Numbered from the stretch's first letter, positions 27,443 to 37,072 are shown. The stretch: DNA of 64,000 bases from Clostridia bacterium (GCA_026416815.1 JAOAEJ010000023.1:1-64000); one strand, 5' to 3'. Numbers and translations are program-made. The notes: generated by a model not told the origin, from the letters alone.

Positions 27443-28375
27443 ATGTTTAAAAAAAAGATATTAGTTATTGATGATACCGAACTTATGGTCAAACTTATCA
27501 CTGATATACTTGAAACAGCAGGTTATAATGTAATTACTGCTTCAGATGGTTTTGAGGGGATGCAAAAGGTCAAGGAGGAAAAACCTGATTTGGTTTTACT
27601 TGATGTTGTTATGCCCGGGTTAGATGGGTTTGAGGTATGTAAATTGTTAAGGAATGACGATGGTAATAACCTAATGCCAATTATTATGCTTACGGCTCAG
27701 GATGAGGAAGATGATAAGCTGACAGGACTTGAGCTCGGGGCTGATGACTACATAATTAAGCCTTTTAACCATAGAGAGCTTTTAAGCAGGGTTAGAAATA
27801 CTCTAAAGCGTATAGATAGGAATAGGTGGGCCAATCCACTAACCGGACTACAGGGAAATATAGAAATACAGGCTGAACTTAACCAGAGAATAGCGAAGAA
27901 AGAGCTTTTTTCAGTTCTTTACGCCGATCTGGATAATTTCAAAGCTTATAATGATGTATATGGCTTTGCAAGTGGGGATACAGCTATTAAACTTACAGCA
28001 GATATTATCACTGATAACGTCCATCAATTTGGGGATTCCAGTGATTTTGTGGGACATGTAGGTGGAGATGATTTTGTTGTAGTTACCGTTCCTGATCGTG
28101 CAGATGCTATATGTGAGGGTATTATTGGAGATTTTGACCGTAAAATTCTTGCGTTATATTCTAGTGAAGATAGAGAAAAAGGTTTTATACATACAGCAAA
28201 CAGGCAGGGGGAAGCAATGCAATATCCTATAATGTCTATATCAATAGCTGTAGTTTCAAACGAATTTAGGACTATAATCAGTCATATACAGGTTGCAGAA
28301 ATTGCAGCTGAACTGAAAAAGAAGGCTAAATCCCTATCTGGGAGTGTTTATGTAAAGGATAGAAGAAGAGGATAA
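27443..28375 (+). CDS. Response regulator with GGDDF diguanylate cyclase domain
   Basis: A 310-residue cytoplasmic protein. The N-terminal receiver domain (about 1-120) has the acidic pair DD near residue 11, the phospho-acceptor Asp in LLDVVMPG, and the Lys of IIKPF. The C-terminal GGDEF-fold domain (about 130-305) carries HVGGDDF instead of GGDEF/GGEEF. It would make cyclic di-GMP if active. The Glu-to-Asp change in the signature leaves activity uncertain, and it might instead be a GTP-binding or c-di-GMP-sensing domain. Start ATG 27443 is chosen because GAGG lies 8 nt upstream; GTG 27440 is possible. It is not beside a histidine kinase gene. Confidence 0.92.
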   Translation: MFKKKILVIDDTELMVKLITDILETAGYNVITASDGFEGMQKVKEEKPDLVLLDVVMPGLDGFEVCKLLRNDDGNNLMPIIMLTAQDEEDDKLTGLELGADDYIIKPFNHRELLSRVRNTLKRIDRNRWANPLTGLQGNIEIQAELNQRIAKKELFSVLYADLDNFKAYNDVYGFASGDTAIKLTADIITDNVHQFGDSSDFVGHVGGDDFVVVTVPDRADAICEGIIGDFDRKILALYSSEDREKGFIHTANRQGEAMQYPIMSISIAVVSNEFRTIISHIQVAEIAAELKKKAKSLSGSVYVKDRRRG

Positions 28376-28404
28376 GTTAATTCAAAAAAATATTTGATAT
28401 AGTT

Positions 28405-28449
28405 AAAAAATCGTGGTATTTATAGAATTATTCTATTTATCACGATTTT
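28405..28449 (+). terminator. Hairpin terminator after GGDDF regulator
   Basis: AAAATCGTG (28407-28415) pairs with CACGATTTT (28441-28449), with a second inner pairing ATAGAAT/ATTCTAT. It lies in the 96-bp gap between the regulator and the next gene. Confidence 0.6.
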
Positions 28450-28471
28450 AAATTTATGGAGGTAATTGGTT

Positions 28472-29338
28472 TTGAGAAATGCGGATATATTGTTCGAAAG
28501 CTATAATATGGTTGTAGAAGAGAGTTATAATAAGATCTTTGAAAGCTGCAGCAAGGAAGAAGATATTTTGAAGATTAAGGATGAGAGCATAGTAGAGCAT
28601 CTGAAAAAGGATATAGATATCTGGGAGGATGTGCCTATCTCCGACCTCAATGGTATGTCGCCAAGAGCTTTTATAGAGAGTATAGAAGGTTATGAAGCCG
28701 TGGTAGAGTTGTTTTTGCTTGGTGCGAAGCTAACCGATAGGGATTTGCCCGAAATCTTTTTGGAGAAGCTTAGAAGCTATGGTGATAAAGCGATAGAAAA
28801 GCTTGTGGAATTTGCTACCGATAATTCTATGATATCAAATGAAGATACAGTTTATATACCGGTGATGGCTGTCAGAATATTGGGGAAATGGAAAGTGGAG
28901 AACTCTGTCGGTAAGCTTATTAAAACGCTTTATAACTGCGAAGAAGATAGTGAGCTAATTATGGAAGAGATTGTGGACGCCTTTGTTAGTATAGGAGAAG
29001 CTTCAATAGAACCTATACTGCATAAGGTTGAAAATGCAGGCAATATAGGATATGTTGAGGAATATCTGCTAAATGCCCTATCAATATTAGGTAAGAAATA
29101 TAAATCTGACAAACTGTTCAAGTGTTTAAAAAGTGCATTCTTAGGTATGGACAACAAGGTATTAGGCGCTGTATACCTTGGAGAATATGGAGATGGAAAG
29201 GCTATACCTGCCCTGAGGGGATACATAGAGAAAAATATCCGGCACATTGATTATGAGACCTTTGCTGAGATCAAAGCAACCATTCAAAAGCTTGGGGGTG
29301 ATATAAGCGATTTGAATTTTAAAGGACGAAGTAAATAA
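28472..29338 (+). CDS. HEAT-repeat-like protein, unknown function
   Basis: A 288-residue, acidic, all-helical-looking protein without signal peptide or membrane segment. The second half has repeats of about 35 residues of the HEAT/PBS-lyase type, with phrases such as AVRILGKWK, DAFVSIGEASIEPIL, ALSILGKKY and LGEYGDGKAIPALRGYI. Such proteins are usually protein-binding scaffolds; no partner can be inferred. Start TTG 28472 is chosen because GGAGG (28458-28462) lies 9 nt upstream; the in-frame TTG at 28466 would be only 3 nt away. The gene is flanked by hairpin terminators on both sides, so it is probably monocistronic. Confidence 0.85.
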   Translation: MRNADILFESYNMVVEESYNKIFESCSKEEDILKIKDESIVEHLKKDIDIWEDVPISDLNGMSPRAFIESIEGYEAVVELFLLGAKLTDRDLPEIFLEKLRSYGDKAIEKLVEFATDNSMISNEDTVYIPVMAVRILGKWKVENSVGKLIKTLYNCEEDSELIMEEIVDAFVSIGEASIEPILHKVENAGNIGYVEEYLLNALSILGKKYKSDKLFKCLKSAFLGMDNKVLGAVYLGEYGDGKAIPALRGYIEKNIRHIDYETFAEIKATIQKLGGDISDLNFKGRSK

Positions 29339-29370
29339 ACTATGTATATCTATATTAAAATAGTATTGGT

Positions 29371-29406
29371 AAAATCCTCTTTGCACTCTTGCAAGGGGAT
29401 TTTTTA
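29371..29406 (+). terminator. Terminator after HEAT-like gene
   Basis: AAAATCCTCTTTGC pairs imperfectly with GCAAGGGGATTTTT around ACTCTT and runs into a T-tract. Confidence 0.7.
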
Positions 29407-29597
29407 ATTTTGGTCTAACAATTTCTTGCATATATCCAACCTTATATTGAATATGATTATTATAAGCGAACTTAAAGTGCTGCATGGATGGATGTTAGAG
29501 TATTACTGGCAAAATTGTGATATCAGCTAAAGTAGTTGGCAACCTTCTAATGCAGGTAAATAAGAGTTCATAAGTTTTCGATTAAGGACGGGGTAAT

Positions 29598-30317
29598 ATG
29601 ATAGTTGTGGTAAGGAAGAGAAATATAGCTCTAATACTAATGATTTTTTTGCTTTCAATAATACTGTATAACCTTAATATCGGGAGGGATGAGGCTGCTG
29701 CAGTTACAAATACCCAGGACGGTCAAAAAACAGTAATTCTTGACCCCGGCCACGGTGGAGAAGACCCAGGAGCAGTAAGTGATTATAGCGGACTGAAAGA
29801 GAAGGATGTAAACCTGAATATTGCCCTACTGGTAAAGGGTATGCTTGAAAGCGAAAATTACAAAGTTATTATGACAAGAGAAGAAGATGTACTCCAATAT
29901 GAACCCGATACAAGGGGAATTATACAAAAAAGGAAGCAAGATCTGCTAAAGAGAAAGAAGCTGATGGATGAAGCAGGTGCAAACATTGTGGTGAGTGTAC
30001 ACCTCAATAAATTCCCCCAGACACAGTATTTCGGAGCTCAAACCTTTTTTCCTCCCAATTCTCCTGAAAGTCAGAAATTGGCTATGAGTATTCAGAAGGC
30101 TATAAGGCAATCAGTAGATCCGGAAAATAAAAGGGAGGCTAACTTGAAGAAGGAACCAATAATTATTTTAAAGGATTGTAAGACTACTACTGCTATAGTG
30201 GAGTGCGGATTTTTATCCAATCCTGATGAAGAGAAGAAGCTGGTTACAAAGGAATATCAAGAGAAGGTTGCTATTGCAATAAAGGATGGTATCAAACAGT
30301 ATTTTGAGAAAAAATAG
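29598..30317 (+). CDS. cwlD: N-acetylmuramoyl-L-alanine amidase, CwlD type
   Basis: A 239-residue Amidase_3 enzyme, almost the length of Bacillus subtilis CwlD. An N-terminal membrane anchor or uncleaved signal (about residues 8-26) precedes the catalytic domain. Zinc-binding and catalytic motifs are visible: DPGHGGEDPG, a Glu in GLKEKDVN, SVHLN, and VECGFLSN near the end. In spore formers CwlD removes peptide side chains so that muramic-delta-lactam forms in cortex peptidoglycan, needed for germination. The assignment to CwlD rather than a vegetative amidase rests on size and the lack of wall-binding repeats. ATG is preceded by GACGGGG. The family and context support an endospore-forming host. 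Confidence 0.88.
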   Translation: MIVVVRKRNIALILMIFLLSIILYNLNIGRDEAAAVTNTQDGQKTVILDPGHGGEDPGAVSDYSGLKEKDVNLNIALLVKGMLESENYKVIMTREEDVLQYEPDTRGIIQKRKQDLLKRKKLMDEAGANIVVSVHLNKFPQTQYFGAQTFFPPNSPESQKLAMSIQKAIRQSVDPENKREANLKKEPIIILKDCKTTTAIVECGFLSNPDEEKKLVTKEYQEKVAIAIKDGIKQYFEKK

Positions 30318-30423
30318 TAATATAGCCAACAATGCAGCTATATAGAAGTAGCTTATAAAAGTAGTGCACTTTTAATGGGTTAATAAGTTCAAATTAAACA
30401 TAGAATGCTCCCGATCCTCCTGT

Positions 30424-30515
30424 GAGGTCCTTATATTATCCAATACAATGTGAACCGGCTTTAGTTATGCTTCCGGTTAAACAAGGTCTGGATATTATAG
30501 GGGCTTATTTTTTTG
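30424..30515 (+). ncRNA. Structured RNA / complex terminator downstream of cwlD
   Basis: CCTTATATTATCCA (30429-30442) pairs with TGGATATTATAGGG (30489-30502) with one mismatch and one wobble, extended outward by a few wobble pairs. It encloses a second hairpin AACCGG/CCGGTT (30453-30458, 30473-30478). A T7 tract follows at 30508-30514. This is much larger than the other terminators here and could be a small RNA or regulatory leader. It does not match a riboswitch consensus I recognise. The rest of 30318-30666 shows no gene. Confidence 0.4.
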
Positions 30516-30666
30516 TATCTTTTTAAGAAGATAGCTATTAAACGAACTCAGAATTATTGTTGAATTAAATGATTACTGTAGGTATTGGCACTAATTACAT
30601 GCTGATTTTAACGTATATATTATCGTATAATCGTATTATGTAAACTTAAGAAGGGGAGAAGTCAAT

Positions 30667-32184
30667 ATGTTGAAGAGAAAAGTACTTCTGGCTATGATAA
30701 TGGCAGTAACAATGCTTATTTCACTTATGGTGCCAGCAAAAGCGAGTACGGTCAGCGGTATGAATGTTATGGTGAATAACCAGAGAGTTGTTAGCAATGT
30801 ACCTACAGCATACTCAAACGGGGTTGTTATGATACCGGCGAAAGAATTCGCTAGCTTGCTTGGAGGAAGCTTTACTTATGATAGTGCTTCAATGACGGGA
30901 GTAATAAGACAAGGGGAGAATGAATTGTCCTTTAGACTTGACAACAGTTTGGCTAAGTTCAACGGTAAATACATACAAGCCCCTGCGCCAATGCAGATAA
31001 TCAATTACAGATTTATGCTTCCGGCAGAATTTGTTGCAGGGAAATTGGGTGCAGAAGTTTATACTAGCTTAAGTAAAAATCTATTAATGGTATTCCAATC
31101 TATTGAAGGAAAGATTATCTACCAGGTTATGGGTGGGGACTCATTTTGGACAATTTCACAGCTTTTTGGAACATCAATAAGCACTCTAAAAGAGTTAAAC
31201 CGTCTGACCAGTGACGTCTTATATATAGGCCAAAAGCTTATAATAAAGGATTTCACACCTTTTGTTGAGGTTATAGCTGCACAAACTACCAATAATGCTA
31301 CCTTAAGAAGTGGGGCAGGCTTTGGATTCAGTCCCTTAGCTTATGTTCAGGCATGGACGAATATAAGTGTGGTAGGAAAGGCTGGTGACTGGTATAAGGT
31401 TACAACCCCTAAAGGAAACGGGTACATGCATTATAGCATTGTAGGTGTAAAGCAGGATATAAACGATACAGCTGCAAATAGCATGTATTTTAGCAACAGC
31501 ATACCCGTAGATACATCAGCTGACTTTATAACTTATACTTCCTATACAGTGCAGAAAGGGGACACGCTTTGGTCTATTTCAGAGAAGGTGGGTTTGCCGG
31601 AATATGAACTCAGAGCAGCAAACAATTTAACATCAACTTCAGTACTATATATTGGGCAGGTATTAAGAGTTCCAGTGCATAATATCCCTGTAAAGGCTAA
31701 GCTTGCACCTCAGTTTGGAGAACTGCTTGATTGGTTTAAACAAGCGCAGTATGTTTTTCCAATAGGTAAAGAAGCAAAGCTTATTGACTTAGAAACAGGA
31801 AGAAGCTTTATGGTGAAGAGGACAATGGGAGGAAACCATTCCGATACTGAGACGCTTACTGCTGCTGACACACAGATAATGAAGGAAATCTTTGGGGGTA
31901 GTTGGACGTGGAATAGAAGGTCATTTATTTTAGAGACAGATGGTAGGCGCTTGGCTGTATCGGTAGCAGGGATGCCACATGCAGGAATTGACGGTTTACC
32001 TTACCTTCAAAATGTAAGCAATAGGAGTGACAATTGGGGGTATGGGCCTAACTATGATAGAATATCAGGAAATGGTATGGACGGACATTTCGATGTTTAC
32101 TTCCTTAACTCTTTAAGGCATAAGGATAACAAAATGGATTCGGTACACCAGTATAATGTTATGGTATCGAGTGGTCTGGAGTAA
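30667..32184 (+). CDS. Secreted LysM/SH3 wall protein, copper-amine-oxidase-N domain
   Basis: A 505-residue exported protein. Signal peptide at 1-26 (MLKRK, hydrophobic core, ending PAKAS). Then a copper amine oxidase N-terminal-like domain (about 30-150), a LysM (about 155-197, YQVMGGDSFWTISQLF), an SH3b-like domain (about 205-258, NNATLRSGAGFGFSPL), a second LysM (about 290-335, YTVQKGDTLWSISEKV), and a C-terminal domain of about 160 residues with conserved-looking histidines in MGGNHSDTE, GMPHAG and GHFDVYF-x3-LRH. LysM and SH3b bind peptidoglycan. The last domain recurs, as I recall it, in clostridial wall proteins, but its activity is unknown to me; it lacks the Cys motif of YkuD L,D-transpeptidases. 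GGGGAG RBS. The position after cwlD suggests an envelope or spore-wall role. Confidence 0.85.
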   Translation: MLKRKVLLAMIMAVTMLISLMVPAKASTVSGMNVMVNNQRVVSNVPTAYSNGVVMIPAKEFASLLGGSFTYDSASMTGVIRQGENELSFRLDNSLAKFNGKYIQAPAPMQIINYRFMLPAEFVAGKLGAEVYTSLSKNLLMVFQSIEGKIIYQVMGGDSFWTISQLFGTSISTLKELNRLTSDVLYIGQKLIIKDFTPFVEVIAAQTTNNATLRSGAGFGFSPLAYVQAWTNISVVGKAGDWYKVTTPKGNGYMHYSIVGVKQDINDTAANSMYFSNSIPVDTSADFITYTSYTVQKGDTLWSISEKVGLPEYELRAANNLTSTSVLYIGQVLRVPVHNIPVKAKLAPQFGELLDWFKQAQYVFPIGKEAKLIDLETGRSFMVKRTMGGNHSDTETLTAADTQIMKEIFGGSWTWNRRSFILETDGRRLAVSVAGMPHAGIDGLPYLQNVSNRSDNWGYGPNYDRISGNGMDGHFDVYFLNSLRHKDNKMDSVHQYNVMVSSGLE

Positions 32185-32289
32185 AAATAATACCAGTATA
32201 ATAATCCGGGAGCAGATTCAGAGGCTTAAAGCCCAATGGACTGCTCCCTGACCGCTTTACGCAGGCTTTTGTACCCTATATAACACTTA

Positions 32290-32318
32290 TTTACTTTTTT
32301 ACACTTTTAGCGTATAAT
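32290..32318 (+). promoter_or_regulatory. Candidate promoter of GGDEF-EAL gene
   Basis: TTTACT (32290-32295) and a perfect TATAAT (32313-32318) with a 17-bp spacer, 97 bp before the start codon. An 8-bp stem GGGAGCAG/CTGCTCCC (32208-32215, 32241-32248) lies upstream, just after the previous gene, but has no T-run. Confidence 0.5.
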
Positions 32319-32414
32319 TACGTATAAATCTATATTAAATAGATTTTACAAATTGACAGTACAAGTTTTGAATTCAGTTTAGCCCCAATATTTTTATAGA
32401 TTGAGGATGGCTCA

Positions 32415-34835
32415 ATGAATATACTTTCCCTTTTGGCCTTTTTATCGTCTATTATGTTTTTATATCTTGGTATATATATTATTTCAATGGATTATAAATC
32501 CCGGCTAAATAGGACGTTTTTCGCGCTTTATTTATGTTTTGCCATTTGGGGTTTTTCCTTTGTGTTTGCAATACCTGCCGCTACTAAAGAAATTTGCTGG
32601 TTCTGGTATAAAATTGCAGCGCTTGGCTTCTGTTCAGTACCTTCATGTACACTCCATTTCTTTATGGCCTTAACAAAGAAGGATAAGATTTTAAGCAAGT
32701 GGTGGATATATGTGCTTATCTATCTACCGGCAGCTATTTTCATATATAAGGCTCAGACAGGTATTCTTGTAGACGAAGATTTTATAAGGAAGAGCTACGG
32801 TTGGGCTAAAGTCCAGGTTACAAACTACTTATGGCTAGGATTATATGTGGCGTATTACTTTGTTTATGCTGTGATTGGCCTTGTATTATGTTATAGATGG
32901 AAAAATAGAACAAATATACCTAGAGAAAAGAAACAGGCCGTAATTATTTTAGTATCTGCTGCAGTAGCTCTTGGTTCAGGATCGCTGACCGATATTATTC
33001 TACCGTTTTTTAAATTCGATTTTCCAAATTTGATGTCACCGATTACTGCATTGGCATGGACTTTCGGAATGTGGTATGCAATTGTAAAGTATAGATTAAT
33101 GGTGCTTACACCATCATTAGCGGTTGACAATATCTTAAAAACAATGGTTGATTCAGTTATACTTGTGAGCCCTGAAGGGAAAATCCTTTCGGTAAATTTA
33201 GAAACCGAAAAAATGCTTGGCTACAGGGAAAATGAATTAGCTGGTGCTACACTGGACACTCTTTTCAAAGATGATAATTTATTTAAAGAAAATAGCTATA
33301 TCAAACAGTTGGAAAAAGAGCCTATACGCAATTATGAAACCTTGTATACTACTAAAGACGGGAGAAATATACCTGTTGTGTTTTCTGCTTCCGAAACAAG
33401 GGATGATGACGGCAATTTAATCGGTGTTGTAGCAATTTCAAGGGATATAACCGAACTTAAGAGTTCTGAGGAACAATTAACACATCTGGCCAACCATGAT
33501 TTTTTAACCAACCTTCCAAATCGTATATTATTCCATGACCGTCTCAAACAGGCGATGGTTTGGGCAAATCACCACGGATATATATCTGCTGTTGTACTTT
33601 TGGACTTGGACCGCTTTAAGGAAGTGAATGATGTGCTTGGGCATGATAGTGGAGATATTCTTTTGAAGGAAGTAGCTGTAAGATTAAGGACAGTTGTACT
33701 AGAGACAGATACGATTGCACGTCTGGGCGGGGATGAATTTATCATCATAGTTAATGAGATGAATTCTCAGGATGAAATTAAGAAAGTGGCGAAAAGGATT
33801 CTTGAAGCCTTCAAGGAACCCTTTATAGTAGGAGTGCATAAGCTGTATGTTACATGCAGCATTGGAATAAGCCTATATCCTCAAGATGGAAACAGTATAG
33901 AGATACTCATTAAAAATGCAGACTTGGCGATGTACTGTGTTAAAAGCCAGGGAAGAAATGGATATAGATTGTTTACTGCTGACATGAGTAATGTTATATC
34001 CGAGAGGATGGAGCTTGAGAATAATTTGCGTAAGGCGCTTGAGCGAAAAGAGTTTGTACTATACTACCAGCCTATTGTTGATGTGGTTTCAGGTAAAGTA
34101 GCGGGCATGGAGGCCCTGGTCAGATGGCATCACCCTGAGTTGGGAATTATACCTCCTGCAAAATTTATACCGGTAGCTGAGGATAGCGGTTTGATTTTAC
34201 AGATTGGAGAATGGGCCTTACGGAGAGCCTGTCAGCAAAATAAGGAATGGCATAAGGAAGGCCTGCCAAAGTTAAAAATATCGGTTAACCTTTCGCCAAG
34301 GCAATTCCAGCACCCTGATATAGTAGAAAAGATTACCCATATATTGGAGGACACTGGAATAGACCCAAAGTGCCTTATGCTTGAAATCACCGAGAGTATG
34401 GCCATGAATGATGTGAAAAGTACTGTGCATAAACTTAATAAACTCCATGATTTGGGAATATTGATCGCTATAGATGATTTTGGTACGGGGTATTCTTCTT
34501 TGAGTTATTTAAGGAATTTTCCTATATACGCTATTAAGATTGACAAATACTTTATAAAAGATATGACTAATGACCCTGGAAATGCTGCTATTGTTATGAC
34601 TATGATAGCTATGGCCAATTCATTGAACTTAAAGGTAATTGTGGAGGGGATAGAGACAGAACAGCAGCTTGAGTTTTTACGGACGCTTAAGTGGGATCAA
34701 AGGTTGAGTTCTTTAGAATGTGCCGAAATACAAGGTTATCTCTTTAGCCGGCCGGTTAGGGCAGAGGAGTTTGCAAGTCTTATTGGACAACAGGTTTTAG
34801 AAGAGTCCAACTTTAAAATACTAAAGGGTTTGTAG
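32415..34835 (+). CDS. 7TM-PAS-GGDEF-EAL cyclic-di-GMP enzyme
   Basis: An 806-residue membrane signalling protein. Seven hydrophobic segments in the first 230 residues resemble the 7TM sensor region found on histidine kinases. A PAS domain (about 235-350) follows, then GGDEF (about 360-525) with intact RLGGDEF, and EAL (about 535-790) with EALVRW, ITESM and DDFGTGYSSL. The signature motifs of both catalytic domains are intact, so it may both make and degrade c-di-GMP, with the balance set by signals at the membrane or PAS domain. It stands alone between hairpins. The weak ATG context has a poor RBS (GAGGATGG, 3-10 nt upstream). Confidence 0.95.
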   Translation: MNILSLLAFLSSIMFLYLGIYIISMDYKSRLNRTFFALYLCFAIWGFSFVFAIPAATKEICWFWYKIAALGFCSVPSCTLHFFMALTKKDKILSKWWIYVLIYLPAAIFIYKAQTGILVDEDFIRKSYGWAKVQVTNYLWLGLYVAYYFVYAVIGLVLCYRWKNRTNIPREKKQAVIILVSAAVALGSGSLTDIILPFFKFDFPNLMSPITALAWTFGMWYAIVKYRLMVLTPSLAVDNILKTMVDSVILVSPEGKILSVNLETEKMLGYRENELAGATLDTLFKDDNLFKENSYIKQLEKEPIRNYETLYTTKDGRNIPVVFSASETRDDDGNLIGVVAISRDITELKSSEEQLTHLANHDFLTNLPNRILFHDRLKQAMVWANHHGYISAVVLLDLDRFKEVNDVLGHDSGDILLKEVAVRLRTVVLETDTIARLGGDEFIIIVNEMNSQDEIKKVAKRILEAFKEPFIVGVHKLYVTCSIGISLYPQDGNSIEILIKNADLAMYCVKSQGRNGYRLFTADMSNVISERMELENNLRKALERKEFVLYYQPIVDVVSGKVAGMEALVRWHHPELGIIPPAKFIPVAEDSGLILQIGEWALRRACQQNKEWHKEGLPKLKISVNLSPRQFQHPDIVEKITHILEDTGIDPKCLMLEITESMAMNDVKSTVHKLNKLHDLGILIAIDDFGTGYSSLSYLRNFPIYAIKIDKYFIKDMTNDPGNAAIVMTMIAMANSLNLKVIVEGIETEQQLEFLRTLKWDQRLSSLECAEIQGYLFSRPVRAEEFASLIGQQVLEESNFKILKGL

Positions 34836-34874
34836 TATAACAATGGTCTTTAAAACAATTTTTAATTAAGTGAA

Positions 34875-34905
34875 TAGGGGGAGAGTATTTTTTACTCTCC
34901 CCCTA
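34875..34905. terminator. Perfect 13-bp hairpin between convergent genes
   Basis: TAGGGGGAGAGTA (34875-34887) and TACTCTCCCCCTA (34893-34905) flank five T residues. It sits between the convergent GGDEF-EAL and ABC-F genes and probably stops transcription from both sides, although neither flank has a long T-run. Confidence 0.6.
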
Positions 34906-34968
34906 TGGTATATATCAACTTTGGTTATCTATAAGTCAGTACAATTTTATAAATAAATTGGTTCAGAA

Positions 34969-36885
34969 CTAAGCCATGCTTTCTTTTTCACTTGACAGTG
35001 TTTCCCACAAAGTATAAAGCTCTTCAAGCTTACTTTTAAGGAAATTTTGCTCATTATGGAGCTCGGTAAGTTTAATATGGTCGCTAAGTAATGCCTGCAT
35101 TTCCGACTCAAGTACCACAAGTCGTTCTTCGATTTCACCTATTTCACGTTCAGTTTCACTTATTTGCTTTTCTAATCTTCTTTGTTTTGTCTTTTCTTCC
35201 TTAGTGGCAAGGCGTTCTAATTTTGAGGCAGATATTTTAGATTCAGCGTTACTATCTGAAGGAGTCTTCTTCATTTTGTTTTTGTATTCGGTATAGTCTT
35301 GATAGTTACCGGAGTAGTCAAATAGGGAATTATTATCCAGTTCCAGTATTCGGGACGCCAGTTTATTTATAAAATACCTATCGTGAGATACTGCAAGGAT
35401 AGTTCCATCAAAGTTTTTAAGCGATTCTTCCAATACTTCTCTTGAATTTATATCAAGATGGTTTGTAGGCTCATCCAATATGAGCAGGTTGGAGTCGGAC
35501 AGCATTAATTTTACTAAAGCTACACGACCTTTTTCGCCGCCGCTAAGTATGGATATAGGCTTAAATACATCTTCTCCCTTAAAAAGGAAGGAGGCGAGGG
35601 CTGTACGGAGTTCTGTTTGTGTCAATTTTTCGTTGGAATTCCATACTTCATCTATAATTGTATTGCTGTCATCAAGATCGTCGTGCTCCTGATCATAGTA
35701 GCCGGATTGTACTTTATGACCGTATTCAAAAACGCCGGATGTGTGTGCAACTTTCCCTGTAAGAATTTTCAATAGGGTTGACTTTCCACAGCCATTAGGT
35801 CCTAATAAAAAGACCCTTTCACTTTTTTTAAGCTTAAAGTTTATGTTTTTAAAGAGCGGTTTGCCTGGATACTCCATAGAGAGGTTTTCAACAAATAATA
35901 CGTCGTTGCCGCTAATAATATCCGTTCTAAATTTTATCTTGATTTTACCGGGCAAATTTTTTGGTTTATCTATCTTTTCCATCCTATCAATGGCTTTTTG
36001 CCTGCTTTCCGCAGCTATTATGTTCTTTTCTCTATTCCATCTTTTTTGCTGCTCTATGAAGGCCTCCATTCTTGATATTTCTTTTTGCTGGAGGTCATAG
36101 TGTTTTTGTTGTATTTCGCGATCAACAGCTTTTTGATTAATAAATGCAGTATAGTTCCCGTTATATACCTTACATCCGCAGTTTTCAAGCTCTATGGTTT
36201 TGCTCGTAACTGCGTCAAGAAAATATCTGTCATGGGATATGATAAATACACATTTTTTATAATTCCTTAGAAATTCCTCAAGCCATTCAATAGCACTAAT
36301 ATCAAGGTGATTGGTAGGCTCATCCATAAGAAGAATATCAGGTTCGGACAACAGAAGCTTTGCAAGAGCAAGTCGTGTCTTTTGGCCTCCACTTAACGTT
36401 TCAATTTTAAGAGCGAACTGATTATCGGTAAACCCTAACCCCCGTAGTACACCTCTAACTTTGCTAGTGTATTCATATCCGCCTGACATAGAGTATTTAT
36501 CGGTTAGGTTAGAGTATTCTTTCACTAAGGAAGACAAGCGATCTTCATTCTTTTCAACACCGATTTTCTCCTCCAAATTCTTGATACGCTCTTCGATTTC
36601 TATGAGATGAGCGTAAGTGGAGAGCATTTCATCCCATATAGTGTTGGAAGAATCAAGACCGGTATTTTGTTCGAGAAAGGCTAGTTTATATCCCTTAGCT
36701 AAATAAATTTCACCACAGTCGGGCTGCAGTATGCCGGAGATTATTTTAAATAGGGTGGATTTGCCGGCTCCATTAACTCCCACCAGACCTACCTTCTCCG
36801 ATTCCTGCAAATTAAAGGTTATGTTTTCTAATATTGTATTAGTTCCAAAAGATAGGGAGATATTATTACAATTTAAAACTATCAT
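34969..36885 (-). CDS. ABC-F family ATPase (translation factor/ribosome protection type)
   Basis: A 638-residue soluble protein with two ABC domains and no membrane segments. Walker A motifs are GVNGAGKST and GPNGCGKST, signatures are LSGGQKTR and LSGGEKGR, and both Walker B stretches read MDEPTNHLD or LDEPTNHLD. A charged linker of about 80 residues separates the two ABC domains. The C-terminal about 100 residues form a charged coiled coil, as in YdiF/Uup-type members. ABC-F proteins act at the ribosomal E site; some confer antibiotic resistance, most tune translation. A housekeeping role is more likely here since it sits next to rex, as in many Firmicutes, but resistance cannot be excluded. 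ATG 36885 is preferred over GTG 36894 because GGTGG lies 6 nt upstream of it. Confidence 0.93.
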   Translation of the reverse strand: MIVLNCNNISLSFGTNTILENITFNLQESEKVGLVGVNGAGKSTLFKIISGILQPDCGEIYLAKGYKLAFLEQNTGLDSSNTIWDEMLSTYAHLIEIEERIKNLEEKIGVEKNEDRLSSLVKEYSNLTDKYSMSGGYEYTSKVRGVLRGLGFTDNQFALKIETLSGGQKTRLALAKLLLSEPDILLMDEPTNHLDISAIEWLEEFLRNYKKCVFIISHDRYFLDAVTSKTIELENCGCKVYNGNYTAFINQKAVDREIQQKHYDLQQKEISRMEAFIEQQKRWNREKNIIAAESRQKAIDRMEKIDKPKNLPGKIKIKFRTDIISGNDVLFVENLSMEYPGKPLFKNINFKLKKSERVFLLGPNGCGKSTLLKILTGKVAHTSGVFEYGHKVQSGYYDQEHDDLDDSNTIIDEVWNSNEKLTQTELRTALASFLFKGEDVFKPISILSGGEKGRVALVKLMLSDSNLLILDEPTNHLDINSREVLEESLKNFDGTILAVSHDRYFINKLASRILELDNNSLFDYSGNYQDYTEYKNKMKKTPSDSNAESKISASKLERLATKEEKTKQRRLEKQISETEREIGEIEERLVVLESEMQALLSDHIKLTELHNEQNFLKSKLEELYTLWETLSSEKESMA

Positions 36886-37072
36886 TATAACCACCTGGTA
36901 TCATATTTGTATTTTATAAGCAATCTAATGCGAAAATAACCTTGCCTTATTGATAATAAGATTTGTTTGTATAGAGTTAATATCAAATCGGTAAAAAAGA
37001 TAGTAGGTAAATAAAATAAACCTACTACCTCTTTACTGTCAATTGTAACAAAAAACCGACTTTCAAGCAATA

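Noticed and set aside
32200-32300. c-di-GMP riboswitch before the GGDEF-EAL gene
   Set aside because: A GGGAGCAG/CTGCTCCC stem is present, but the conserved aptamer core of the GEMM class was not found.
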